A stretch of 64,000 nucleotides of DNA from Pseudomonadota bacterium (lineage in GTDB: Bacteria > Myxococcota_A > UBA796 > GCA-2862545): NCBI GenBank assembly GCA_947505245.1, contig CANNIZ010000021.1, positions 17,521-81,520 of the forward strand, given 5' to 3'. The notes under the pieces are model-generated. The model was not told the origin of the DNA, did no database searches, and worked only from the letters and a program-made list of their open reading frames with translations. Positions within the stretch are counted from its first letter, which is position 1; each line of letters begins with the position of its first letter. The position numbers were made by a program, and so were the translations under genes. This document shows positions 10,268-17,342 of this stretch, piece by piece.

Positions 10268-12050
10268 CGCGGCCTCCTGTAGTGTCGATAGCAACGTTGG
10301 AATCCAGCTTCGAGAGCCACGATTCGACCGCCACCACGTTTAGGACATGCCTCCCACTATCCCTGCGACTCGGACCTGTCGTCAACCGCGATCGCGAGGC
10401 CAGCGCTCGGGCGCGTTGAAATTCCAGGAAGCGAGTTGCTTGCCAATCCCGCGAGTTGTCGATCTCGTTAGCCAACTCGGGCGTCGTCGCGTGCAATATC
10501 GCGTCGTTGTACGTGTCGAAGAAAGGCTTCCATCGCTGAGCCGTAAGCGTCTTTGGAACGACGTCTCGAGTGGCATGCACCAGAATCGGCTTGAATGGCG
10601 CGCTTTTTTCCGGCACCGGGCGTTTCGCCGCGTGGGTCCCGTACACCAGTTCAGAGAGCCTGCGATCGAAAAAGGGCGACCGTACCTCGAGGCCGTCTCG
10701 AAGGAACAGCTGGCCGAACCAAGCTCGCCTCCACTGAGCGCTTGCATCGCTCGTCATTGCCCAACGCACGTCGTCCGTATACGTGGCAAGACCCGTGCTT
10801 ACCGCCCGACGCCGTACGCTGATCATCCTCGCCTCGGGCCACCACCGAGGCTCCAGTACTTGTCTTGATGCCACCCGCTCCTTCATCGAGCGCCAAGGTC
10901 GCAACAATCCTTGCAGGGACGCCGAGGCCGCCGCCCTCGAAACGCGAAACATAGCGTTCAAAGGGCCGATGGCATGTACGTCACTTACGTAGGCAACGGC
11001 CCTCGGCCAGCGCCCGAACCCGAACTCTCGCAGCACGTCACCAGGGTCGTAAAGGTCGTACACAAGTTCGTCTCCGCCAAACCCACCAAACAAGGCCACC
11101 GATCCCCGGCTATTGGCAAGCGAGGACCAAGTCGCCAGCGTGGATTCCTGCTGCAATACAAAGGGAGCGTCGAAAAGCGCCGCATGATCGGCGATATCGG
11201 AGGGCAAAATCGGTCCAGGCTCGCAGGCGAACGTGTCACCCAAGAAGGGCAAGGCTTGGCGGGCTATCGCAATCCGTTCAGACTCGTCGCAGTCGAAACC
11301 GTGGAACATCGCCGATATTGTTCGGACCTCCGGGAGAGCTATTCCCGGCTCCCTCGACAGCGCAGCCGCAACGCCCGCGATCGCCGTCGAATCAAACCCA
11401 CCGCTGAGCAGGATGCTGACGGGCCCGCCCAACAGCAGCCGGTCCCTCACTGCATCGAACAACAGCTCCCGAAACCGGGCGATGAAGTCCGCCTGCGTCT
11501 TGATCCCTTCATCCGCCGGGAAGAACGGCCCCCACCACCGGCGCACGTCCACCCGCCCGTTCCGCGCGACCAGCCGACAACCGCCCGGCAACCGCTTGAT
11601 GTTCGCATAGAACGAGGCATCCTCGCGCTGCGGACCGTCCACCAACCAAGCCACCACCGTCAAATCATCAACCTTGCTCCCCACCCACGGCAGCGCCCGC
11701 AGCGCCCGCGTGTCCGTCGAAACCGCGACCTTCCCCTCCTTCGCCGCGTAGTAGATCGGCCGCGACCCGGCAGTATCCGACACCGCGATGAGCACCCCCT
11801 CCGTCGGGTCCCACACCGCGTACGACACCTCTCCAAGGAGATGCGACGGGAACTCCCTCCCCCACTTCCGGTACGCGGCCAGCACGAACTCTTCGCGGCC
11901 CGCGTCCTCGGCAAGCCCAAGCTCCCGACAGAACGCGCCGTACCGCAGGATCTCGCCCCAGGCCGCCGCGCGTGGCACCGGCCCGGCGGGCGACACGTCG
12001 TCGATGACGACCATGAACCCGCGCCGTTCAGCCAGCTCGAGGACCTTCAC
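10251..12050 (-). CDS. Lasso peptide cyclase, C protein (asparagine-synthetase-like)
   Basis: 599 residues, GTG start at 12050 overlapping the upstream lipoprotein stop by four bases. The N-terminal ~180 residues are a glutaminase-like fold (FPSHLLGEVSYAVWDPTEG...GSRPIYYA) without the N-terminal Cys nucleophile of true asparagine synthetase, as expected for lasso cyclases. The synthetase domain has the ATP-pyrophosphatase motif S216GGFDST222. It would adenylate the side chain of core Asp8 and join it to the Gly1 amine. It is the first biosynthetic gene of the cluster. Base composition changes inside the gene: the first ~215 codons are very GC-rich (one line counted at ~73%) and the rest is near 60%, with the change next to the P-loop. 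Confidence 0.88.
   Translation of the reverse strand: MKVLELAERRGFMVVIDDVSPAGPVPRAAAWGEILRYGAFCRELGLAEDAGREEFVLAAYRKWGREFPSHLLGEVSYAVWDPTEGVLIAVSDTAGSRPIYYAAKEGKVAVSTDTRALRALPWVGSKVDDLTVVAWLVDGPQREDASFYANIKRLPGGCRLVARNGRVDVRRWWGPFFPADEGIKTQADFIARFRELLFDAVRDRLLLGGPVSILLSGGFDSTAIAGVAAALSREPGIALPEVRTISAMFHGFDCDESERIAIARQALPFLGDTFACEPGPILPSDIADHAALFDAPFVLQQESTLATWSSLANSRGSVALFGGFGGDELVYDLYDPGDVLREFGFGRWPRAVAYVSDVHAIGPLNAMFRVSRAAASASLQGLLRPWRSMKERVASRQVLEPRWWPEARMISVRRRAVSTGLATYTDDVRWAMTSDASAQWRRAWFGQLFLRDGLEVRSPFFDRRLSELVYGTHAAKRPVPEKSAPFKPILVHATRDVVPKTLTAQRWKPFFDTYNDAILHATTPELANEIDNSRDWQATRFLEFQRARALASRSRLTTGPSRRDSGRHVLNVVAVESWLSKLDSNVAIDTTGGRDAGQS
10273..10278 (-). promoter_or_regulatory. Strong Shine-Dalgarno site for the lasso precursor
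   Basis: AGGAGG on the minus strand, five bases before the ATG at 10267 and located within the coding end of the cyclase gene. Most neighbouring genes start on overlapping stop codons with weak sites, so this near-perfect ribosome site fits the need for more precursor than enzyme and decides the precursor start. Confidence 0.85.
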
Positions 12051-12637
12051 GGGCCGGTGTCACCGTCGATCAGGCCGCCATCGAGCCGCCAGATGCCGAC
12101 CGTGAACGCGCCCGAGGTGGCCCCGTTCGCGCCGGCCACGCCGAGCAGGATCTCTCGATCGGCGAAGCCGATCATCGGCCCGATCACCTCGGTGTCGCCG
12201 GGGTTGTTGTCGTTCGCCTGGTCCATGCCCGCCTCGCATCGGGTGGGCGAGGACACGTTCGGGGGTGTCTCGGCGGACGCGGGCAGGTTCTCGATCGTGT
12301 AGATGCTCACATCGACGCCGTCGGCGGGATCGACCTGAATCACGATGTTGCCCGAACCCTGCTTGTCGATGCCCGGGTACAGCACGTGGTTGCCGGTGAA
12401 GTTGACGTTCTCGGTCGAGACCCAGCAGTAGACGCCGGAGTCGTCGGCCCAGTCGACGCTGATGATGCTGCCGTCGGCGAGATCGCCGTCGAACGTCTCG
12501 TCGGGGTCGCCGAGCGAGTCCGGCACACCGTCTTCGTTCGTGTCGATCGTCTGGAAGCCGTCGTCGCCGCCGCCGAGATCGACGCCGCCGCCGTCAGTGC
12601 AACCCGCCAAAAACACAGCCAACGCGACGAACCTCAT
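12047..12637 (-). CDS. Predicted lipoprotein upstream of the lasso cyclase
   Basis: 196 residues beginning MRFVALAVFLAGC, a short lipoprotein signal with lipobox LAGC, followed by a Gly/Asp-rich linker and DTNEDGVPDSLGDPDETFDG (calcium-type loops). The remainder looks like a beta-sandwich domain of the kind found in many myxobacterial secreted proteins (bacterial pre-peptidase C-terminal-like), but I cannot assign a family firmly. Start and stop overlap both neighbours by four bases (gluQ upstream, cyclase downstream), so it is translated in series with the lasso genes. Whether it takes part in lasso biology or is only a read-through neighbour cannot be told. Confidence 0.7.
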   Translation of the reverse strand: MRFVALAVFLAGCTDGGGVDLGGGDDGFQTIDTNEDGVPDSLGDPDETFDGDLADGSIISVDWADDSGVYCWVSTENVNFTGNHVLYPGIDKQGSGNIVIQVDPADGVDVSIYTIENLPASAETPPNVSSPTRCEAGMDQANDNNPGDTEVIGPMIGFADREILLGVAGANGATSGAFTVGIWRLDGGLIDGDTGP

Positions 12638-13590
12638 GGGGACTCCTCCGTGCCACGCACGAGGCACAATACCCCCGCTTCGGGCGTTGGGCACCCGCCA
12701 CCTTCCCAAGCCACGGAGATCGGCCCCCGAGGCCCGTTCGCGGGGTCGAACACACGCGCGGCCGCGCCGAGATCGTCGGCGCCAGGGAGCCCGAGCCATG
12801 GCAGGACGACGGCCCAGACCTGCGCCGGTGACCAGCCGGCGTCGCGCAGGGCGGCGATCGCGACGGCGCCGTGGGACTTCGAGAGCTTCTTGCCGTCCGG
12901 GCCGAGGATCAGCGGCGCGTGCAGGAACGTCGGCGGGGACGCGCCGAACGCCTCCCACAACTTGAGCTGGACGGCGGTGAAGTCGAGGAGATCGGCACCG
13001 CGAACGACCTCGGTCACGCCGTCGGCGACGTCGTCTGCGACGACCGCCAGGTTGTACGTGTACAGTCCGTCGCGGCGCCGGACGATCGGATCGCCGAACG
13101 CCACGCGCGGATCGACGTCGCGAGCTCCGAACTTGCGATCGCGCACGGCGACGATCCCGTCGGGGAGCCGGAACCGGACGGCGCCCTCGCGATGCCCGGC
13201 GTCGCGGCAGGTGCCAGGGTACGCAGCTCCGACCACCTCTTTGCGCGAGCATACGCACCGGTAGGTGTCGAGCCGCGCGAGCCACGGCGCGTAGTCGCGC
13301 GCGGACTGGCGAGGCACCTCGGCGTCCCAGAAAAGCCCGAGCCAGTCGAGATCGCGGCGGATCCGATCTTCGACTTCAGGCCGGGCGCGCTGAAGATCGA
13401 CGTCCTCGATGCGGAGCAGCAGTCGCCCGCCGGCGCTGCGCACGGACAGCCAGGCCGCCGCGAACGCGCAAACGTTGCCGAGGTGCAGCTCCCCCGAAGG
13501 CGTCGGCGCGAGGCGGCCGACCGGGGGGCGACCGACCGCGGGTTGGGAGGCGCTCAGGCGTCGCTCAGTAGTCGAAGCCGAACTGCCCAC
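12634..13590 (-). CDS. gluQ: Glutamyl-Q tRNA(Asp) synthetase
   Basis: 318 residues from a GTG at 13590 (start uncertain; a valine near residue 19 is an alternative). It has the class I HIGH-type motif in PTPSGELHLGN (~29-39), a zinc-type CVCSRKEV...YPGTC region, FLHAPLILGPDGKKLSKS (KMSKS equivalent) and no anticodon-binding domain. This short form is GluQ-RS, which attaches glutamate to queuosine at position 34 of tRNA(Asp) rather than charging tRNA(Glu). It is slightly longer than the E. coli enzyme because of the N-terminus. It overlaps the FadL-like gene by 26 bases and the lipoprotein gene by 4. Confidence 0.85.
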   Translation of the reverse strand: MGSSASTTERRLSASQPAVGRPPVGRLAPTPSGELHLGNVCAFAAAWLSVRSAGGRLLLRIEDVDLQRARPEVEDRIRRDLDWLGLFWDAEVPRQSARDYAPWLARLDTYRCVCSRKEVVGAAYPGTCRDAGHREGAVRFRLPDGIVAVRDRKFGARDVDPRVAFGDPIVRRRDGLYTYNLAVVADDVADGVTEVVRGADLLDFTAVQLKLWEAFGASPPTFLHAPLILGPDGKKLSKSHGAVAIAALRDAGWSPAQVWAVVLPWLGLPGADDLGAAARVFDPANGPRGPISVAWEGGGCPTPEAGVLCLVRGTEESP

Positions 13591-15019
13591 CGACCACCCA
13601 CAACGAGCCGCCGACCGGGATCGCGTCGCCGGTGACAGGGAAGCCCGCGGCCGGAACGTCCGACGCGTGCGGCAGCGAGGCGGAGGCGAGCACGTCGCGC
13701 TGACCGAACACGTCGACGCGCACGGGGCCGTCGTTGAGCTTGAACGGATCGTGGGTCTCGAAGCCGAGCCCGAGCGCGAACCCGTACCGATCGCTGTCGA
13801 GGATGGCGCTGTTGCCGCCCTGGGTGACGAGCGGCGACGGCTCGAACTGGAAGCCGCCGCGCACGTAGAGGCGCACGTACTCGAGCTTCGAGGTCATCTC
13901 CCACTTCGGCAGCCACACCTCGACGCCGGTGCGCACGCCCACGGTGTTTCGCAGCGTGACCTCGTACGCGTTGCCGTCCTGTGCGAAGCCGTCGCCAAAG
14001 TCGACGAGCGGGCTCGTGAGCTCGGCGCGCGACACCCGCGCGACGTTGAGCGGCATCCGCTTCCAGAACGTGCGCCGCACGTCGACGTAGGCCGTGAGCG
14101 TGTTCTCGGCGTTGTACGCGGCCCCGAGCGAGAGGTTCGCAGGCACGTAGTGGTCGTACAGCGCGAGACCGGCGTCCAGGATCGCCGCGAACACGAACGG
14201 GTCGAGCGACCCGACGTCTTCGACATCGACGTTGGCCTGAAGATCGAGGTCGACGCTGATCGGCAGGCCGACCGATCCGCGGTACGCGCCGGCGAGCACG
14301 AGCCCCTTCAAGCTCCCGCTCCACTGGCCGATGTCCAGCTGGAACCCGACGATCGGCGCGTAGCCGGGCACCAGGTCGAGATCCATCTGGTGGACGTCTA
14401 CGGTCACGTCGCCGACGAGATCTTCGAGCCCCGCGTCGGGATCGCCCGTCCCCTGAAGGTTCGCGTCGACCGTGAGCGCCACCGTGTACCGGGCGGACGG
14501 CACGAAGTCGATGCCCGCACCGATGGCGAGCCCTTTTACGGGCTGACCGCCGACGCCGAGCGCGAACGCGTACCGCTGGGGCCGGTTGTCGTACATGATG
14601 TAGTTCGGAAGCGACGGTTCGAACGTAGAGAACCGCAGCAGGCGCTGCGTGGGCACATACCCCGAAACCCCCACCCCGAACTTCCCGCCGATGTTTCGCC
14701 CCATCGAGAAGTGAAGCCCGATCGCATCGTCCACGCGCGGCTGAAAGTCCAGCGGGGGATCCGACGCATCGATGGCGCCGTCGCGGTTCGTGTCCCACCA
14801 GAGCGCCGGCACGGGCTCAAAATTCGCCGTCGCGAGCGAGAACCCCAGCGTCACCGTGGGCTGCCGGATCATGTACAGCCCGGCCGGGTTCGTGTGCGCC
14901 GCCGCACCGTCCGCCACAATCGCGACCCCGCCGCCGCCCATCGCGATCAGCCGACCGCCGGCCCCGTACATGTCGGGCACCGTCGCATACGCCGCACAGT
15001 CGAGCAAGAACGCGAACAT
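13565..15019 (-). CDS. FadL/OmpP1-like outer-membrane transport protein
   Basis: 484 residues from the ATG at 15019, which begins a signal-peptide-like segment (MFAFLLDCAAYA); no strong ribosome site is visible and the frame is open upstream. Mature N-terminus: GAGGRLIAMGGGGVAIVADGAAAHTNPAGL, written in parts as RLIAMGGGGVAI and AAAHTNPAGL. This is the typical start of FadL/TodX-like barrels, whose N-terminal plug carries a 'NPA' motif. Alternating beta-strand pattern throughout and an aromatic C-terminus (GQFGFDY) support outer-membrane insertion. Such proteins import long-chain fatty acids or other hydrophobic compounds; the substrate here is unknown. First gene of the unit that runs into gluQ and the lasso cluster. 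Confidence 0.75.
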   Translation of the reverse strand: MFAFLLDCAAYATVPDMYGAGGRLIAMGGGGVAIVADGAAAHTNPAGLYMIRQPTVTLGFSLATANFEPVPALWWDTNRDGAIDASDPPLDFQPRVDDAIGLHFSMGRNIGGKFGVGVSGYVPTQRLLRFSTFEPSLPNYIMYDNRPQRYAFALGVGGQPVKGLAIGAGIDFVPSARYTVALTVDANLQGTGDPDAGLEDLVGDVTVDVHQMDLDLVPGYAPIVGFQLDIGQWSGSLKGLVLAGAYRGSVGLPISVDLDLQANVDVEDVGSLDPFVFAAILDAGLALYDHYVPANLSLGAAYNAENTLTAYVDVRRTFWKRMPLNVARVSRAELTSPLVDFGDGFAQDGNAYEVTLRNTVGVRTGVEVWLPKWEMTSKLEYVRLYVRGGFQFEPSPLVTQGGNSAILDSDRYGFALGLGFETHDPFKLNDGPVRVDVFGQRDVLASASLPHASDVPAAGFPVTGDAIPVGGSLWVVGGQFGFDY

Positions 15020-15277
15020 GGCCGCGCTTAACGCGTCAGCCGCCCAACTGCGCCAAGACCCGCCGAGAAGCGCGCGCAGCCCCGCAGCGAACGACGTTCC
15101 GACGGAATGTCGTTCCGAGGAGCCAGCCAGAGGCCGTGCGGTTGTCCATAGACAACCGGCGTTCGCCGAAGGCGAATGACCCGCAGCGAGCCCGGCTCGC
15201 AAGGGCAGGCCGACCCCCACCGCCCGGGGCCAACACACCGCCCGAACCCCGAAATGAAGCGCTCCTCCCGGCGTTTC
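15020..15277. other. Non-coding stretch with four consecutive hairpins
   Basis: Between the subtilisin stop and the FadL-like start (same strand). Inverted repeats seen: 15089-15100 with 15104-15115 (12-base arms, one mismatch); 15139-15146 with 15151-15158 (perfect 8-base arms, loop CATA); 15162-15167 with 15171-15176 (6-base arms); and 15186-15191 with 15195-15200 (6-base arms). None is followed by a clear T-run. It could be a terminator/processing region or a structured leader for the downstream unit. No convincing coding frame. Confidence 0.6.
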
Positions 15278-16039
15278 CTAGCTGTAGCCGATCTCTGGGA
15301 TGGGCACGAGCGCGGTGCGCCGTAGCGCCTTGATCAGGTCTTCCCCCGACGCCATCGGTGAGGCTTCGGCGATGCACGCGAGCACGCCCGCCTGGTACGC
15401 CGTCGCCATGCCGGACCCGCGGTACTTGCCGACGGTGCCGTCCTTGTTGATGCCGTACCCGTGGGTGAGGAACTTGTCCGACAGGACGCCCCACTCCTTA
15501 CGGGGGAAGCGCTTCGGATCGAAGTAGAAGTACTTGTCGATCGGGCAGTCCGGGTGCGCGGCGACGCCCACCGTCTCGGGAAGGTCGGCGGGATACGCGC
15601 GCTCTCCCTTGGGGTGCGCGGCCGAGAGCACGACGGAGCCGACCTCGATCGCGTTCGCGCAGCAGTCGCGCAACAGCAACGCCTTTCCCATGTTCGGCGT
15701 GCCGAGCGAGAGGTTGATGACCCGCGCTTTATTTCGATAGGACGTCTCGATTCCAGCGGCCATCAGCTCGGCCGACGTGCGCAGGCGGTCGCTCATGATC
15801 TTGACGCCGAGCAGCTTGACGTGGGGGGCGATCTTCAACACGGCCGCCGCGATCTCGGTTCCGTGGCCGTTTTCGTCGTGGTAGTCGCTCGCGAGGAGCG
15901 CGTGGCCCGTCGCGGAGAGCGAGATCGACCACCCTTCGATCTCGACGCCGGCCAGTCGCGGATCGTTCCGATCGATGCCGGAGTCCACGATCGCGACGGA
16001 GATACCTTTCCCCGTGTAGTCCTTGCCCAAGTAGCGCAT
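15278..16039 (-). CDS. Subtilisin-family (S8) serine protease lacking signal and pro-domain
   Basis: 253 residues from the ATG at 16039, preceded by AGAGGGG; an upstream ATG at 16090 would add 17 residues. Catalytic Asp in VAIVDSGID (D19), His in ENGHGTEIA (H59) and Ser in RGSGMATAYQAG (S209) are all present. The usual oxyanion-hole Asn ('AAGN') reads SAAHPKG (H142 at the Asn position), which would weaken ordinary proteolysis. No signal peptide or propeptide is visible, so it is probably cytoplasmic, and it is shorter than secreted subtilases. It is divergent from the M28-like gene. Possible roles include a specialised maturation protease or a reduced-activity homologue. Confidence 0.8.
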   Translation of the reverse strand: MRYLGKDYTGKGISVAIVDSGIDRNDPRLAGVEIEGWSISLSATGHALLASDYHDENGHGTEIAAAVLKIAPHVKLLGVKIMSDRLRTSAELMAAGIETSYRNKARVINLSLGTPNMGKALLLRDCCANAIEVGSVVLSAAHPKGERAYPADLPETVGVAAHPDCPIDKYFYFDPKRFPRKEWGVLSDKFLTHGYGINKDGTVGKYRGSGMATAYQAGVLACIAEASPMASGEDLIKALRRTALVPIPEIGYS

Positions 16040-16178
16040 GTAGGATGCCCCTCTCGTCGGCACTTTAGGGCCAGCAGCGATCCGCCGCAAGGGGTCCGGT
16101 TGGCGCTAAGATGAAATCGGGAGGTGGCGGACGGGACCGGTAGAGCGCATCGCCGCTGACATTGTCGAGTTCTCGCGC

Positions 16179-17342
16179 GTGGAGAAGCGCCTCGCAGGCT
16201 CCGAAGGCGAGCGCGAGATGCTTCACCTCGTGCGCAGGCGCCTGCCTGATGGCGCGGTCGGAAGGATCGAGCCGTTCGTCGCGCACACCAGCCCGTCGCT
16301 GGTGGCGGCCGCGCACGACCTCGCGCTGGTGGTCGCCGGGCTCCTCGGCCTCTGGCACCCGTCGATGGGGCTCGTGGTCGCGGCGTTCGTCACGGGCTCG
16401 CTGCTGCTCGAAGGCGCAGGGCGGACGAGCCCGCTACGCGCGCTGCTGCCGATGTCTGCGTCCTACAATTTCGTCGTCCGCCAGAAGGTCCCCGACGCGC
16501 AAGGCACGATCGTATTCGCCGCGCCGCTGGACGCGCCCCCGTGGGAGCCGCTCGACCTCCCCTGGGTGCGCAACGCGCGACCGATGCGGCTCACGTTTGG
16601 CGCAGGCGCCCTTATTACCGGGATCCTGGCGTTTCGTACGCTCGCCGAGCCGTGGGGCCCGCGGAGCTTCGAGTTGTACGTCGGCGCGCTCGGGGTGCTC
16701 GGCGTCGGAATGCTGCTCGGCGTCATCGCGCACCGCCGACCGGGCGAGGGAAAGGACGACGGCAGCGGCTCCGCAGCCCTGCTCGAGCTGATGCGACGCC
16801 TCCAGCGCGATCCAGTCCCTGGTCTGGACGTTTGGTTCGCGTTCACCGGCTGCGCGCGCGCCTACCAGGGCGGCATGGACTCGTTCCTCACCCTGCACCG
16901 GCGCACCTTTCGCGGCCCCGTGTTGGTCGTCGCCGTAGCAGACGTCGCCGGGCAGCCGCTCGCCGCGATCACCGCCGAGGGGCCGTTGTTCACGCAGAGC
17001 CACCGCCCGACGGGTCCCGCGCTTGTCGAGCGCCTGCGTTGGGCCGGCGTTCAGGTGCCGTCCATCGATCTCGCCGGTGCCACCGACGCGCGCGCCGCCT
17101 TCGTCCTGAAGTACCGGGCGCTCGCGTTCAAGGGCGGCGATGAGAAGCCGTCGAGCGAGGCTGCAGCGCGCGCGGTGGACGTGTTCGAGACGATCACGCG
17201 CTGGTTCGCGGACGATCTCGCCCGGGTCGCGGTGAATCGTCCAACGCTCAAAGAGCTCGCGAAGACGACGCTTCCGCCGGACATCACAGACGAAGAGGAG
17301 CCCGATCAGGGCGATCCCCACACCAACGAAGCGCTGCGGTGA
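16179..17342 (+). CDS. M28-peptidase-like membrane protein with degenerate metal site
   Basis: 387 residues from a GTG at 16179. The N-terminus (RLAGSEGEREMLHLVRRRL) resembles the opening of M28 aminopeptidases ('laGse.er.a..yi...l'). Two hydrophobic pairs follow (~50-85 and ~145-185). DDGSGSAALLELMRRL matches the M28 'DNGSGvA.lLELAR' segment. Ligand positions are altered, however: the 'AHyD' site reads AAPLD, and the 'EE.G..GS' site reads TGCARAYQGG. Metal-dependent peptidase activity is therefore doubtful. The C-terminal ~40 residues are acidic and cytoplasm-like. Its stop overlaps the next start by four bases (GTGA), so it is in operon with the surface protein that follows. Confidence 0.65.
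   Translation: MEKRLAGSEGEREMLHLVRRRLPDGAVGRIEPFVAHTSPSLVAAAHDLALVVAGLLGLWHPSMGLVVAAFVTGSLLLEGAGRTSPLRALLPMSASYNFVVRQKVPDAQGTIVFAAPLDAPPWEPLDLPWVRNARPMRLTFGAGALITGILAFRTLAEPWGPRSFELYVGALGVLGVGMLLGVIAHRRPGEGKDDGSGSAALLELMRRLQRDPVPGLDVWFAFTGCARAYQGGMDSFLTLHRRTFRGPVLVVAVADVAGQPLAAITAEGPLFTQSHRPTGPALVERLRWAGVQVPSIDLAGATDARAAFVLKYRALAFKGGDEKPSSEAAARAVDVFETITRWFADDLARVAVNRPTLKELAKTTLPPDITDEEEPDQGDPHTNEALR

Noticed and set aside
10911..12302. 463-residue plus-strand frame opposite the lasso cyclase
   Set aside because: Pro/Arg/His-rich antisense frame without motifs.
13409..15031. 540-residue plus-strand frame opposite the FadL-like gene
   Set aside because: Sequence lacks any domain and mirrors the porin; the minus-strand frame shows the porin pattern and overlaps gluQ in operon style.
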